Source of the DNA: an uncultured Serinicoccus sp.
Lineage (GTDB): Bacteria > Actinomycetota > Actinomycetes > Actinomycetales > Dermatophilaceae
Assembly (NCBI RefSeq): GCF_947487915.1
Contig: NZ_CANKYH010000002.1
Location: forward strand, 124,001 to 188,000
Direction: 5' to 3'
Length of the DNA stretch: 64,000 nucleotides
Shown here one piece after another: positions 22,501 through 34,404 of this stretch (position 1 is the first letter of the stretch; each line of letters opens with the position of its first letter). Below the pieces are notes generated by a model, which saw only the letters and a list, made by a program, of their open reading frames with translations, was not told the origin of the DNA and searched no databases. The translations under genes were made by a program, and so were the position numbers.

Positions 22501-25407
22501 ATGAGCCACCACTCACCCGACTTCGTCGCCCGTCACGTCGGTCCCCGTCCCGAGGACGTCGAGCGCATGCTCGAGGTCGTCGGCTACGACAGCCTCGAGG
22601 GCCTGGTCGAGGCGGCCACCCCCGAGGGGATCCGCGGCGCGGCGCCGCTGGCGATCGAGGCCGCGGCCAGCGAGCAGGCGGTCATCGCCGAGCTGCGCGA
22701 GCTCGCCGGTCGCAACACCGTCGTCACCCCCATGATCGGCCTGGGCTACTACGGCACCCAGACGCCGCCGGTGGTCCTGCGCAACATCCTCGAGAACCCG
22801 GCGTGGTACACCGCCTACACGCCCTACCAGCCGGAGATCTCCCAGGGCCGCCTCGAGGCGCTGCTCAACTTCCAGACGGTCGTCACCGACCTCACCGGCC
22901 TGGCCGTCGCCGGCGCGTCCATGCTCGACGAGGGCACGGCGGCCGCCGAGGCGATGGCGCTGATGCGACGCTCCAGCAAGGTCGCCCAGGACGCGGTGCT
23001 GCTGCTCGACGAGCACGTCTTCCCGCAGACCGAGGCGGTCGTGCGGGCGCGGGCCGAGGCCATCGGGTGGCAGGTCGTGACCGCCGACCTCGGCGGGGTC
23101 ACCGACGCGGAGGGCCTGCGCGCCGCGGCGGGGGACCGCGAGGTCTTCGGTGTCCTGGTGCAGTACCCCGGCGCCGACGGCCAGGTCCGCGACTTCGCCG
23201 ACCTGAGCGCCGCGGCGCACGAGGCCGGCGCCCTCGTCGCGGCCGCCGCGGACCTGCTGGCGCTCACCCTGCTCGCGCCGCCCTCCCGCTGGGGCGCCGA
23301 CGTCGCCGTCGGCAGCACCCAGCGCCTCGGGGTGCCGCTCGGCTTCGGCGGCCCGCACGCGGGCTACCTCGCGGTGCGCGACGGCCTGGAGCGCACCCTG
23401 CCGGGTCGCCTCGTCGGGGTCTCCAAGGACGTCGACGGCAAGCAGGCCTACCGCCTGGCGCTGCAGACCCGGGAGCAGCACATCCGGCGGGAGAAGGCGA
23501 CGTCCAACATCTGCACGGCACAGGTCCTCCTCGCCGTCATGGCCTCGATGTATGCCGTCTGGCACGGTCCCGAGGGGCTGCGCCGGATCGCGCGGCGGGT
23601 GCACGACCAGGCGTCCGCCCTCGCCGAGGTGCTCACCGGGGCCGGCCTCGAGCTCGCCGGCGACCGCTTCTTCGACACCCTGCAGGTGCGGGTCCCCGGC
23701 CGGGCCGAGGAGGTGCTCGCCGCGGCGCTCGAGCGCGGCATCAACCTGTGGCGGGTCGACGACGACACGGTGCTGCTGTCGGTCGACGAGCTGACGACGA
23801 CGGCGGACCTGCGGGCCGTCGCGGAGGCGTTCGGGGCCGACCCCGACGGGCTGTCCGCCCACGACGGGACCGGGGAGCCGACCTCCGGGGAGGACCTTTC
23901 CGCCCTGTTCGGCGACCTCTCCCGCGCCGGGGACGAGGCATACCTCACCCACCCGGTGTTCTCCAGCCACCGCAGCGAGACGGCGATGCTGCGCTACCTG
24001 CGCACGCTCTCGGACAAGGACTACGCCCTGGACCGGGGCATGATCCCCTTGGGCTCGTGCACCATGAAGCTCAACCCCACCACGGCCATGGAGTCGGTCA
24101 CCTGGCCGGAGTTCGGCTCGATCCACCCCTTCGCGCCCGCCGACCAGAGCGCGGGCTACCGCGAGCTCATCGACCAGCTGTGCGGCTGGCTCGAGGAGAT
24201 CACCGGCTACGACCGGGTGTCCCTGCAGCCCAACGCCGGCGCCCAGGGGGAGTTCGCGGGGCTCCTCGCCATCCGCAGGTACCACCTGGCCCATGGCGAC
24301 GAGCAGCGGACCGTCTGCCTCATCCCCGCCAGCGCCCACGGCACCAACGCCGCGAGCGCGGTGATGGCCGGCCTCAAGGTGGTCGTCGTCAAGAGCACCG
24401 GCACCGGGGAGGTCGACCTCGAGGACCTGCGCGCCAAGATCGACACCCACCGGGAGCAGCTCGCGGCGATCATGGTGACCTACCCGTCGACGCACGGCGT
24501 CTACGAGGACACCATCACCGAGCTCTGCGAGCTGGTGCACGAGGCCGGCGGCCAGGTCTACGTCGACGGCGCCAACCTCAACGCCCTGCTCGGGATCGCC
24601 AAGCCCGGCGAGTTCGGCGGGGACGTCAGCCACCTCAACCTGCACAAGACCTTCACCATCCCGCACGGCGGCGGCGGCCCCGGGGTCGGTCCGGTCGCCG
24701 TGCGCGAGCACCTCGCGCCCTACCTGCCCAACCACCCCTTCGACGAGCAGGCCGGCCCGGCGAGCGGTCCCGGACCGATCTCCGCGGCCCCCTTCGGCTC
24801 GGCCGGCATCCTGCAGATCCCGTGGGCCTACATCCGGCTCATGGGCGGGGAGGGGCTCACCCGCTCCGGGCAGGTCGCCGTGCTGTCGGCCAACTACGTC
24901 GCCCGACGGCTGCACGAGCACTTCCCGGTGCTCTACACCGGGGACCACGGACTCGTGGCGCACGAGTGCATCCTCGACCTGCGCGGCCTGACCAAGGCCA
25001 CCGGCGTGAGCGTCGACGACGTCGCCAAGCGGCTCATCGACTACGGCTTCCACGCCCCCACCATGTCCTTCCCGGTGGCGGGGACCCTCATGGTCGAGCC
25101 CACCGAGTCCGAGGACCTCGCCGAGATCGACCGCTTCATCGACGCGATGATCGCCATCCGCGGCGAGATGGACGAGGCGGCGCAGTCCGAGGGCGGCGTC
25201 GAGGCGAGCGCGCTGCGCGGGGCGCCGCACACCGCGCTCTCCCTCGCGGGGGAGTGGGACGCGTCCTACGACCGGATGAGCGCGGCCTACCCCCAGGGTG
25301 TCGACCCGGACCGGAAGTACTGGCCTCCGGTGCGCCGGATCGACGGCGTCTACGGCGACCGCAACCTCGTCTGCTCCTGCCCCCCGCCGGAGGACTTCGA
25401 GTCCTGA
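22501..25407 (+). CDS. gcvP: Glycine dehydrogenase (decarboxylating), P protein
   Basis: A full-length one-chain P protein of 968 residues with both halves fused. The PLP lysine is Lys716 in [17 protein letters not shown]. It decarboxylates glycine and loads the methylamine on lipoyl-GcvH. It starts at ATG 22501 behind the glycine riboswitch. The position after the two MerR genes matches Rv1832. Confidence 0.97.
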   Translation: MSHHSPDFVARHVGPRPEDVERMLEVVGYDSLEGLVEAATPEGIRGAAPLAIEAAASEQAVIAELRELAGRNTVVTPMIGLGYYGTQTPPVVLRNILENPAWYTAYTPYQPEISQGRLEALLNFQTVVTDLTGLAVAGASMLDEGTAAAEAMALMRRSSKVAQDAVLLLDEHVFPQTEAVVRARAEAIGWQVVTADLGGVTDAEGLRAAAGDREVFGVLVQYPGADGQVRDFADLSAAAHEAGALVAAAADLLALTLLAPPSRWGADVAVGSTQRLGVPLGFGGPHAGYLAVRDGLERTLPGRLVGVSKDVDGKQAYRLALQTREQHIRREKATSNICTAQVLLAVMASMYAVWHGPEGLRRIARRVHDQASALAEVLTGAGLELAGDRFFDTLQVRVPGRAEEVLAAALERGINLWRVDDDTVLLSVDELTTTADLRAVAEAFGADPDGLSAHDGTGEPTSGEDLSALFGDLSRAGDEAYLTHPVFSSHRSETAMLRYLRTLSDKDYALDRGMIPLGSCTMKLNPTTAMESVTWPEFGSIHPFAPADQSAGYRELIDQLCGWLEEITGYDRVSLQPNAGAQGEFAGLLAIRRYHLAHGDEQRTVCLIPASAHGTNAASAVMAGLKVVVVKSTGTGEVDLEDLRAKIDTHREQLAAIMVTYPSTHGVYEDTITELCELVHEAGGQVYVDGANLNALLGIAKPGEFGGDVSHLNLHKTFTIPHGGGGPGVGPVAVREHLAPYLPNHPFDEQAGPASGPGPISAAPFGSAGILQIPWAYIRLMGGEGLTRSGQVAVLSANYVARRLHEHFPVLYTGDHGLVAHECILDLRGLTKATGVSVDDVAKRLIDYGFHAPTMSFPVAGTLMVEPTESEDLAEIDRFIDAMIAIRGEMDEAAQSEGGVEASALRGAPHTALSLAGEWDASYDRMSAAYPQGVDPDRKYWPPVRRIDGVYGDRNLVCSCPPPEDFES

Positions 25408-25409
25408 CC

Positions 25410-25430
25410 CGCGGGGGCGGTGCCCCCGCG
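25410..25430 (+). terminator. 9-bp hairpin after gcvP
   Basis: CGCGGGGGC-GGT-GCCCCCGCG forms a perfect 9-bp stem two bases after the gcvP stop codon. No T run. Confidence 0.75.
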
Positions 25431-25480
25431 CCCAGCGCTGGTGGTGGTGGTGGACGCCACAGTGTGTGAGGATTCAGCGC

Positions 25481-27028
25481 ATGGGCCAAGAGGTGAGTCA
25501 CAGCGAGTTCACGCGGGAGCAGCGGCTGGCGTTCCGCGCCAAGGTCCGCGACGACCTCGACTGCTTCGAGCAGATGCTCGAGGGGAGCCGGTTCGACTTC
25601 ACCCGGCCGCAGATGGGTCTGGAGATCGAGCTCAACCTCGTCGACGAGGAGACCCTGGACCCGGCGCTGCGCAACCGTGAGGTGCTGGCCGACATCGGTG
25701 AGGGCGACTTCCAGACCGAGGTCGGGCGCTACAACATCGAGCTCAACGTGCCCCCGCGGCCGATGGCCGGCGACCAGGCCGTGCGGCTCGAGCGCTGGCT
25801 GTCCCAGTCGCTGCGGCGCGCCGGTGACGCGGCCCGCGGCCACGACTGCCGGGTCGCCTCGGTGGGGGTCGTCCCGACCCTGCAGGCCGAGCTCTTCGAT
25901 GAGCCGTGGCTGTCCGACGGGGTGCGCTACACCGCGCTCAACGACTCCCTCATCCGGGAGCGCGGCGAAGGGCTGGAGCTGGAGATCGAGGGGCCGACGG
26001 GGGAGCGGGTCGAGAGCTACCACGACACCATCGGGCCGCTGTCGGGGTGCACCTCGGTCCAGCTGCACCAGCAGGTCACACCGCTGGACTTCCCGGTCTA
26101 CTGGAACGCCGCGACGGTGATCTCCAGCCTGCAGATCGCCGTCGGCGCCAACTCGCCCTACCTCTTCGGCAAGCGACTGTGGGCCGAGACCCGCATCCCC
26201 CTCTTCACGCAGATGACGGACACCCGCTCGATCGAGCTCAAGCACCAGGGCGTCCGCCCGCGCGCCTACTTCGGCCGCACCTGGATCACCTCGATCTTCG
26301 ACCTCTTCGAGGAGAACGTCCGGTCCTTCCCGGCGCTGCTGCCGGAGACCTCGGACGAGGACGCCAAGGCGGTGCTCGCGGCCGGCGGGGTGCCGCACCT
26401 GCTCGACCTCAAGCTGCACAACGGCACGGTATGGCGCTGGAACCGCCCGATCTACGACACCACCCAGGGTGTCCCGCACCTGCGGGTGGAGAACCGCGTG
26501 CTGCCCGCGGGCCCGACCGCCGTCGACACGGTCGCCAACGCCTGCTTCTACTACGGGCTGCTGGAGTCCTTCACGACCAGCGGTCGCCCGATCTGGACCA
26601 AGATGTCCTTCGCGGACGCGGACCGCAACTTCCGGGAGGCCGCCAAGCACGGCATCGCGGCGACCCAGGTCTGGCCGGGCGTCGGCACCCTGCCGGCCGT
26701 CGACCTGGTGGCGGACCACCTGCTGTCGGTCGCCGACGACGGTCTGGCCGCGCTGGGCCTGCGGCGCGAGGTCCGCAGCCACTACCTGTCCGTCATCGAG
26801 GGCCGCTGCCGGGCGCGCACCAACGGGGCGAGCTGGCAGGTGGCGGTCACCGAGGCCTACGAGGCGGCCGGCTACTCCCGCCCGGAGGCGCTGCGGGCCA
26901 TGTTCGGGCACTACCTCGACCACTCCGAGGACAACACTCCCGTGCACCTGTGGGAGGTGCCGGACGTCCAGGCCCTGGCCGGCGGGGACCGCCAGGGCGC
27001 GGCCCCGGCCGCGGAGCGCTCGGCCTAA
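25481..27028 (+). CDS. Glutamate-cysteine ligase family protein (GCS2-type carboxylate-amine ligase)
   Basis: A 515-residue ATP-dependent ligase-like protein with the GCS2 pattern: MGLEIELNLVDE near residue 45, EVGRYNIELN, a GCTSVQLHQQ strand, IAVGANSPYLFGKRLW, and a C-terminal helical part. The family joins glutamate to an amine, usually cysteine. Actinobacteria use mycothiol, so a true glutathione role is doubtful. It may make another gamma-glutamyl compound. Confidence 0.8.
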   Translation: MGQEVSHSEFTREQRLAFRAKVRDDLDCFEQMLEGSRFDFTRPQMGLEIELNLVDEETLDPALRNREVLADIGEGDFQTEVGRYNIELNVPPRPMAGDQAVRLERWLSQSLRRAGDAARGHDCRVASVGVVPTLQAELFDEPWLSDGVRYTALNDSLIRERGEGLELEIEGPTGERVESYHDTIGPLSGCTSVQLHQQVTPLDFPVYWNAATVISSLQIAVGANSPYLFGKRLWAETRIPLFTQMTDTRSIELKHQGVRPRAYFGRTWITSIFDLFEENVRSFPALLPETSDEDAKAVLAAGGVPHLLDLKLHNGTVWRWNRPIYDTTQGVPHLRVENRVLPAGPTAVDTVANACFYYGLLESFTTSGRPIWTKMSFADADRNFREAAKHGIAATQVWPGVGTLPAVDLVADHLLSVADDGLAALGLRREVRSHYLSVIEGRCRARTNGASWQVAVTEAYEAAGYSRPEALRAMFGHYLDHSEDNTPVHLWEVPDVQALAGGDRQGAAPAAERSA

Positions 27029-27648
27029 CGGTGGTTCCAGGCCTCCACCGTGGGCTGCTCGCGGTGGTGGCCCAGGATGGCCACGGAGCCGACCTCGAAG
27101 GTCAGGTGCTGGCCGAACCGCGGCGCCTGCCGCAGGTAGACGCTGGTGAGGATGCGCAGCGCGTGCCCGTGGCCCACGAGGGCCACGTCACCCTCGAAGA
27201 GATGCGGCCACAACCGCTCGAGCACGACGCTGGCGCGCCCGGCGACCTGCTCGACGGTCTCGCCCGGGGTGTCGCCGGGGACGACCCCGTGGTGGAAGAC
27301 GTTCCACCGGTAGCCGAGCTCGCGGCGGATGTCCGGGGTGCTGCGCCCCTCGTAGCCACCGTAGTCCCACTCCCTCAGGTCCTCGTCGATCTCGTCGACC
27401 TGCAGGCCCGCGAGCTGCGCGGTGTTGCGGGCGCGCTGCAGCGGCGAGCAGCGCACGTGGGCGAAGGTCCGCCCCGCCAGCACCTTCTGCAGCCCGCTGG
27501 CGGCCCGCTCGCCCTCGGGGAGCAGGGGGAGGTCGGTGAGGCCGGTGTGCTGGCCGGAGCGCGACCACTCGGTCTCGCCGTGCCGGATCAGGACGAGGTG
27601 GTGCGGGGGGATGGCAGGGCCGGGGATCTCGCTGGTGGGGTCATCCAT
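27025..27648 (-). CDS. Histidine phosphatase family protein
   Basis: A 207-residue phosphoglycerate-mutase-like phosphatase. The catalytic motif is LIRHGETEWS; the second His is in VALVGHGHALRI, with Arg in CSPLQRARNTA. The substrate is not evident; it is close to broad acid phosphatases. Its stop overlaps the stop of the convergent ligase gene (CTAA). TAGTGT lies seven bases upstream of the ATG, so it is probably leaderless. Confidence 0.88.
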   Translation of the reverse strand: MDDPTSEIPGPAIPPHHLVLIRHGETEWSRSGQHTGLTDLPLLPEGERAASGLQKVLAGRTFAHVRCSPLQRARNTAQLAGLQVDEIDEDLREWDYGGYEGRSTPDIRRELGYRWNVFHHGVVPGDTPGETVEQVAGRASVVLERLWPHLFEGDVALVGHGHALRILTSVYLRQAPRFGQHLTFEVGSVAILGHHREQPTVEAWNHR

Positions 27649-27666
27649 TCCTGGCACACTACCCAC

Positions 27667-28098
27667 ATGCCTGATGACAGCTACCGCTCCGTGTCCCTGA
27701 CCCGCACCGGGCCCGGCCAGTTCGAGGCGGTGAACGCCCGGGGCGGGTCGATCCCGGTGGGGATGGGCGCCGGCGAGGACGGGACGGCCTTCTCCCCGGT
27801 CGAGCTCCTGCTCGTGGCGGTGGCCGGCTGCTCCGGCATCGACGTCGACCTGCTCACCTCGCGCAAGGCCGAGCCGTCGTCCTTCGAGATCTCGGCCGGG
27901 GCCGAGAAGCTGCGGGACGCCGACGGCAACCACCTCGGGCCGGTCACGGTGACCGTCCAGGTGGACTTCCCGGACGGAGAGGGCGGCCAGGAGGCGCGCG
28001 ACCGGCTGCCGGACGCCGTCGCCAAGTCCCGCGACCGGCTGTGCACCGTGTCCCGGACGGTCGCCCTGCCGACGCAGGTCGACTTCGAGATCCGCTGA
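27667..28098 (+). CDS. OsmC family peroxide-resistance protein
   Basis: A 143-residue OsmC/Ohr-type protein. The two redox cysteines lie in VAGCSGIDVD and DRLCTVSRTV, and PVELLLVAVAG is the family core. OsmC proteins reduce organic hydroperoxides. It is divergent from the histidine phosphatase with only 18 bases between their start codons. Confidence 0.88.
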   Translation: MPDDSYRSVSLTRTGPGQFEAVNARGGSIPVGMGAGEDGTAFSPVELLLVAVAGCSGIDVDLLTSRKAEPSSFEISAGAEKLRDADGNHLGPVTVTVQVDFPDGEGGQEARDRLPDAVAKSRDRLCTVSRTVALPTQVDFEIR

Positions 28099-28112
28099 CC
28101 CAGGGCACCGGT

Positions 28113-29393
28113 ATGCCGTCGGATGGCCGGTTCCCGGGCGGCACGGGTGACGTGGGTGGTGGCCTGCTGCGCACCCTCACCCTGCGCGACGCCGTGGGGG
28201 TCGGGCTGGGGGCCATGCTGGGGGCCGGCGTGTTCGCGGTCTGGGGCCCGGCCACGCAGGCCGCCGGCGTGTCGGTCCTGGTCGCGGTGCTCCTCGCCGG
28301 GGCGGTCGCCACCTGCAACGCCCTGTCCTCCGCGGCGCTGGCGGCGCGCCACCCCGCGGCCGGCGGTGCCTACGTCTACGGGCGCGAGCGGCTGGGCCCG
28401 CTCTGGGGCTACCTCGCCGGCTGGACCTTCGTCGTCGGCAAGACCGCCTCGTGCGCCGCCATGGCGATGACGGCGGCCGCCTACCTGGCACCAGGCCGGG
28501 AGAGGGTCGCGGCCGTCGTCGCCGTGGTCGCGGTGACCGCGCTCAACCTCGCCGGGGTGCAGCGGTCCGCCGGGGTCACCAGGGTGGTGGTCGGGGTCGT
28601 CCTCGCCACCCTCCTAGGGGTCCTCGTCGCGGCCAGCCTGCCCGGAGCGCCGACCGAGGGGACCGTCCCGGTGACGGTCGGTGACGACGTCCTCGGCCTG
28701 CTGCAGGGTGCGGGCCTGTTCTTCTTCGCCTTCGCGGGCTACGCCCGGATCGCCACCCTCGGCGAGGAGGTCCGGGACCCGGAGCGGACGATCCCTCGCG
28801 CGGTGGTCGTCTCGCTGACGGTGGTCCTCGTGGTCTACCTGCTCCTGGCCGTGGGGCTGCTGCGGGGCCTGGGGGTGGAGTCCGTGGCGGGCTCGTCGGC
28901 CCCGGTGGCCGACCTCGCGGCGGTCGCCCTCCCGGGTCCGGGGGAGGGGGTGGTCCGGGTGGTGGCCGGGCTCGCAGCGCTCGGTGCCCTGCTCAACCTG
29001 CTGCTCGGCATCTCGCGGACGACCGTCGCCATGGCCAGGGACGGCCACCTGCCGAGGTCGTGGGCCGCCCTCTCCGGGCCCCGCCGGGTGCCGCGGACGG
29101 CCGAGCTGGTGGTGGGGGCGGTGCTCCTCCTGGTGGTCCTCCTCGCGGACCTGCGCGGCGCCATCGCCTTCTCCAGCTTCGGGGTGCTGCTCTACTACGC
29201 GGTCGCCAACGCCAGCGCCCTGACCCTGCGGGGCCAGTGGCGCGGCGCCCCCTGGGTGCCGGTGCTCGGCCTGGCCGGATGCCTGACGCTGGCCCTCGCC
29301 CTACCGGGGCCCGCCGTCGCCGGAGGTCTGGCCGTCCTCGCCCTGGGGTTGGTCGGCTACGCCCTGACCGGGCGCCGGGACGCTGCGGGGTGA
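28113..29393 (+). CDS. APC superfamily amino acid permease
   Basis: A 426-residue permease with about 12 hydrophobic segments. The first helix carries the G-x-G substrate motif (VGLGAMLGAGVFAVWG). GGAYVYGRERLGPLWGYLAGW and ATLGEEVRDPERTIPRAV are typical APC loops. It starts 14 bases after the OsmC stop, at an ATG within GGTATGCC. The substrate is unknown. Its last 93 bases overlap the 3' end of the opposing DUF421 gene. Confidence 0.85.
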   Translation: MPSDGRFPGGTGDVGGGLLRTLTLRDAVGVGLGAMLGAGVFAVWGPATQAAGVSVLVAVLLAGAVATCNALSSAALAARHPAAGGAYVYGRERLGPLWGYLAGWTFVVGKTASCAAMAMTAAAYLAPGRERVAAVVAVVAVTALNLAGVQRSAGVTRVVVGVVLATLLGVLVAASLPGAPTEGTVPVTVGDDVLGLLQGAGLFFFAFAGYARIATLGEEVRDPERTIPRAVVVSLTVVLVVYLLLAVGLLRGLGVESVAGSSAPVADLAAVALPGPGEGVVRVVAGLAALGALLNLLLGISRTTVAMARDGHLPRSWAALSGPRRVPRTAELVVGAVLLLVVLLADLRGAIAFSSFGVLLYYAVANASALTLRGQWRGAPWVPVLGLAGCLTLALALPGPAVAGGLAVLALGLVGYALTGRRDAAG

Positions 29394-30029
29394 GGAGCCG
29401 GGCGTCGGCTCCGAGGGGTGGGCGGCGCGGGGCTGCTCGGCGTGCCCGGTGTGCAGGTGGCCGGCGCCGCGCAGGTGCTCCTGCACGCGGTGCGCCCCCT
29501 TGACCCCCAGCAGGGCCCGCGGGTGGATCGGCTGACCTGCCCGGACCACGGAGATCTGGCCGTTCGGCTCCAGGACCACGAGGGCCACCTGGGCGAGGTG
29601 GCTGACGCCGGCCTGGCGCAGGGCGCTCCACAGCATGGGCGTCGTCAGTCCGTAGGTCCGCATCGTGTCGGTCTGCACCTTCCCCGCCACCACCAGCACG
29701 GCTGCACGGGCGCGCGACTGCTCGTCCAGCTGGGGCAGCGGCAGCCGGCGCAGGTTGCGGAAGAGCACCTCCAGGGTGGCCAGGGTGCCCAGCGCGATGA
29801 GCCCTCCGGTCAGGGTCGGCACGTGGCCCATCGTGGACCGGCCGACGATGGCGCCGAGCACGGTGACGATGGCGAGGTCGAGGCTGCGCGGGCTGGAGTA
29901 GAGGCGCTGTCCCCACAGCCGCAGCACGGCGCCGAAGACGAAGTAGATGGTGACCGTGCTGAGCACCACGGCGATCGCCCCGGCCGGGGTGATCCCGATG
30001 TAGTGCCACAGGTCACGCATGGCCCCCAT
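29301..30029 (-). CDS. DUF421 (YetF-like) membrane protein
   Basis: A 242-residue protein: N-terminal membrane segments (AGAIAVVLSTVTIYFVFGAV; GGLIALGTLATLEVLF) and the DUF421 soluble core (SLDLAIVTVLGAIVGRSTMG, VVLEPNGQISVV). The C-terminal 50 residues, rich in Gly, Pro, His and Ser, are encoded antisense to the permease gene and may be a late extension. ATG 30029 is used; a second ATG at 30020 is possible. Confidence 0.75.
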   Translation of the reverse strand: MGAMRDLWHYIGITPAGAIAVVLSTVTIYFVFGAVLRLWGQRLYSSPRSLDLAIVTVLGAIVGRSTMGHVPTLTGGLIALGTLATLEVLFRNLRRLPLPQLDEQSRARAAVLVVAGKVQTDTMRTYGLTTPMLWSALRQAGVSHLAQVALVVLEPNGQISVVRAGQPIHPRALLGVKGAHRVQEHLRGAGHLHTGHAEQPRAAHPSEPTPGSSPRSVPAPGQGVADQPQGEDGQTSGDGGPR

Positions 30030-30092
30030 GGTCGCAGACGTCACCGGACAAACCGGTGGAGGTCCGTCGGTGCCGTCGGGCAGGCTAGGACC

Positions 30093-31082
30093 ATGGACGA
30101 GGACAAGGCGCCGGGCACGGCATACCGGTGGAGCAGGCTGCAGGACGCGCACGTCTCGGCCTGGGCCGAGCTGGTCAACCACCTGGCCGTCGTCGACGGG
30201 ACCGAGGAGTTCCTGTCCGCCGAGGACCTGGCGGAGGAGCTGCGCACCCCCGGGCACGACCCCGCCCAGGACTCCTGGGCCGTCTGGGAGGGCGAGACCA
30301 TGGTCGGCTACGGCCTCGCGCTCGCCCCGCCGTCGACGGACCACGAGGGCCAGGCCCGGGGCTACCTCGGGGGCGGCGTGCACGCCGACCACCGGGGGCG
30401 CGGCCTGGGCACCGAGCTGCTGGACCGGCTCGAGCCGCGGGCCACCGAGCTCGTGGCGCAGCGCCATCCCGGGGTCCCTGGCTACCTGTCCGCGGGCGGC
30501 GGCCGGAAGGACTCCTCGGCGCAGCAGCTGCTGACCGATCGTGGGTATGCCGTGGCGCGCTGGTTCAACCTGCTGACGCGCCCGGTGACCGACGCCCCGG
30601 CGATCGGGCCGGTCGAGGGTGTCGAGCTGCGCGCGCCCCGGCCGGAGGACGAGGAGGCCGTGCGTCTGGCCCACAACGCGGCCTTCCGCGACCACTGGGG
30701 GTCCGGGCAGCAGTCACCCGAGCACTGGCACGAGCACTGGGCCTCGCGCAGCTCCCGGCCCGGGGTGTCCACCCTGGCGTGGGCCCGGGACGGTGAGCTG
30801 GCCGGGCAGGTCCTGGCCTACGTCATGGTCGGCCAGTGGGTCGACCGCGAGGCCTACGTCACCATCCTCGGCACGGTCCCGGAGGCGCGGGGGCGCGGGA
30901 TCGCCGCCGCCGCCCTGGCCCGGACCATCGACGAGGCGCAGCGCAGCGGCGACTTCGACGTCATCGAGCTGGACGTGGACTCCGCCAGCCTCACCGGGGC
31001 GACCCGGCTCTACGAGCGACTCGGCTTCGCGCACAAGCACGCGACGTCGGCCATGCGTCGGCCGCTCCCGCCGTCGTCCTAG
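30093..31082 (+). CDS. Tandem GNAT acetyltransferase
   Basis: A 329-residue protein with two GNAT folds. The first has GGVHADHRGRGLGTELLDRL near residue 90. The second has ILGTVPEARGRGIAAAALAR near residue 268, and the C-terminal strand TRLYERLGF. The tandem layout resembles mycothiol synthase MshD, but the sequence does not let me assign that role. Its stop codon TAG is part of the -10 box of the next gene. Confidence 0.85.
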   Translation: MDEDKAPGTAYRWSRLQDAHVSAWAELVNHLAVVDGTEEFLSAEDLAEELRTPGHDPAQDSWAVWEGETMVGYGLALAPPSTDHEGQARGYLGGGVHADHRGRGLGTELLDRLEPRATELVAQRHPGVPGYLSAGGGRKDSSAQQLLTDRGYAVARWFNLLTRPVTDAPAIGPVEGVELRAPRPEDEEAVRLAHNAAFRDHWGSGQQSPEHWHEHWASRSSRPGVSTLAWARDGELAGQVLAYVMVGQWVDREAYVTILGTVPEARGRGIAAAALARTIDEAQRSGDFDVIELDVDSASLTGATRLYERLGFAHKHATSAMRRPLPPSS

Positions 31083-31091
31083 GCTGGTCGG

Positions 31092-31904
31092 GTGACCTCC
31101 GCACCCGACGCCCCGACAGGCCCGCTCGCCCAGACCGTCATCGGTGACGACGGACCCACGGTGGTCTTCTGCCACGGCCTGCTGGGCCGGGGCCGCAACT
31201 TCACCGGCATCGCCAAGGCCCTGCAGCCGGACCTGCGGTGCGTCCTGCTCGACATGCCCGACCACGGCGGGTCCCCGTGGACCGAGCGCATCGACTACTC
31301 GACCGCCGCAGGGCTGCTCGTCGAGCAGCTGCGGGTCCTCGCGGCCGACGGACCCGTGCACCTCGTCGGACACTCGATGGGCGGCAAGACCGCCATGACC
31401 GCCGCCCTCACGGCACCGGAGCTCGTCGACCGGCTGGTCGTGGTCGACGTCAGCCCCACGGGGGCTGGGCAGGTGGGGGAGTTCGAGCACCTCATCTCCG
31501 CGATGCTCGCGATCGACCTCGAGGCGATCAGCTCGCACGGCCAGGCCGACGCCGAGCTGGCCGGTGCCGTGGACTCGCGCATGCTGCGCGGCTTCCTGCT
31601 GCAGAACCTGCGTCGCGACCCCGAGACGCACACCTTCGGCTGGCAGCCGAACCTCGAGGTGCTGCTGCGCGACCTCGGCACCATCACCGGGGACGTCCCG
31701 CACGGCGGGCGGACCTTCGAGGAGCCGGTCCTGTGGGTCGGTGGGAGCGAGTCGGACTACATCACGCCCGAGCAGGAGGGCCCGATGCGGGCGCTCTTCC
31801 CCCGCACCGTCCAGGTCACCATCAAGGGTGCCGGGCACTGGGTGCACTCCGAGCAGCCGGAGGCGTTCACGGCGACGCTGCGCCACTTCCTGCCGGCCGG
31901 CTGA
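31092..31904 (+). CDS. Alpha/beta hydrolase (YbfF-like esterase)
   Basis: A 270-residue hydrolase. FCHGLLGRGRNF is the oxyanion region, the nucleophile is in LVGHSMGGK, the acid is probably Asp in GGSESDYI, and the His is in IKGAGHWVHSE. The leaderless GTG follows TAGGCT at 31080-31085, which overlaps the stop of the GNAT gene. Confidence 0.85.
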   Translation: MTSAPDAPTGPLAQTVIGDDGPTVVFCHGLLGRGRNFTGIAKALQPDLRCVLLDMPDHGGSPWTERIDYSTAAGLLVEQLRVLAADGPVHLVGHSMGGKTAMTAALTAPELVDRLVVVDVSPTGAGQVGEFEHLISAMLAIDLEAISSHGQADAELAGAVDSRMLRGFLLQNLRRDPETHTFGWQPNLEVLLRDLGTITGDVPHGGRTFEEPVLWVGGSESDYITPEQEGPMRALFPRTVQVTIKGAGHWVHSEQPEAFTATLRHFLPAG

Positions 31905-31969
31905 CCGCAGCCCGGCGGCCGACCGTCCTGCCCCTGTTCCGGGCCTCGCCGGATGGCTAGAGTCGGACG

Positions 31970-32590
31970 ATGGCACGCTTCCTCGACATCCACCCGGTCG
32001 ACCCCCAGCCCCGGCTCGTCCGGCAGGTGGCGCAGGTCCTCGGCGAGGGCGGGCTGGTGGCCTTCCCCACCGACGCCTGCTACAGCCTGGGTGCGCGGCT
32101 GGACGACCCGGACGCCAAGGCGCGGATCCTTTCCATCCGCCAGCTCGACGAACGGCACCACTTCACCCTCATGTGCGCCGACTTCTCCCAGCTCGGTCAG
32201 TTCGTGCAGCTCGACACCGCGGTGTTCCGGACGGTCAAGGCCGCCACCCCCGGCTGCTACACCTTCATCCTCCCGGCGACCAAGGAGGTGCCGCGACGTC
32301 TCCTGCACCCCAAGAAGAAGACGGTGGGCGTCCGCATCCCCCAGGCACCGATCTGCCGCCAGCTGCTCTCCGAGATGGGGGAGCCGCTGCTGACCAGCAC
32401 GCTGCTCATGCCCGGTGAGGACGAGCCGCTGGGCTACGGCTGGGAGGTCAAGGAGCGCCTGGACCACCAGGTGGACGTCGTCGTCGACGGGGACCAGACG
32501 GGCTGCGAGCCCACGACGGTGGTCGATCTCTCCCAGGGGTATGCCGAGGTGCTGCGGGTGGGTTCGGGGGATCCCGCGCCCTTCCAGTGA
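31970..32590 (+). CDS. YciO/YrdC/Sua5 family protein
   Basis: A 206-residue L-threonylcarbamoyladenylate synthase-fold protein of the YciO branch. FPTDACYSLGARL, KKKTVGVRIPQAP and STLLMPGEDE are visible. YciO proteins bind nucleotides and RNA, and their link to tRNA t6A synthesis is weaker than that of Sua5. TAGAGT at 31958-31963 is six bases before the ATG. Confidence 0.85.
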   Translation: MARFLDIHPVDPQPRLVRQVAQVLGEGGLVAFPTDACYSLGARLDDPDAKARILSIRQLDERHHFTLMCADFSQLGQFVQLDTAVFRTVKAATPGCYTFILPATKEVPRRLLHPKKKTVGVRIPQAPICRQLLSEMGEPLLTSTLLMPGEDEPLGYGWEVKERLDHQVDVVVDGDQTGCEPTTVVDLSQGYAEVLRVGSGDPAPFQ

Positions 32591-32627
32591 CGGGTCCGGC
32601 GCCGTGGCGCCCGGGCCCGGGGACCCG
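32591..32627. terminator. Hairpin between convergent yciO and cstR-like genes
   Basis: CGGGTCC pairs with GGACCCG at 32621-32627, and an inner GGCGCC-GT-GGCGCC hairpin lies between. It sits directly after the YciO stop and before the 3' end of the opposing regulator gene. Confidence 0.55.
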
Positions 32628-32643
32628 CCGGGGACGACGGACC

Positions 32644-34367
<1,724 letters not shown>

Positions 34368-34404
34368 GCCCTCCGCGGGCCCCGCACGGCCTCGTCCCTG
34401 CCCA

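Noticed and set aside
22513..25230. Long minus-strand frame opposite gcvP, and similar long frames opposite most genes
   Set aside because: High G+C content opens antisense frames; their Arg/Pro/Gly/His-rich composition and lack of domains mark them as shadows.
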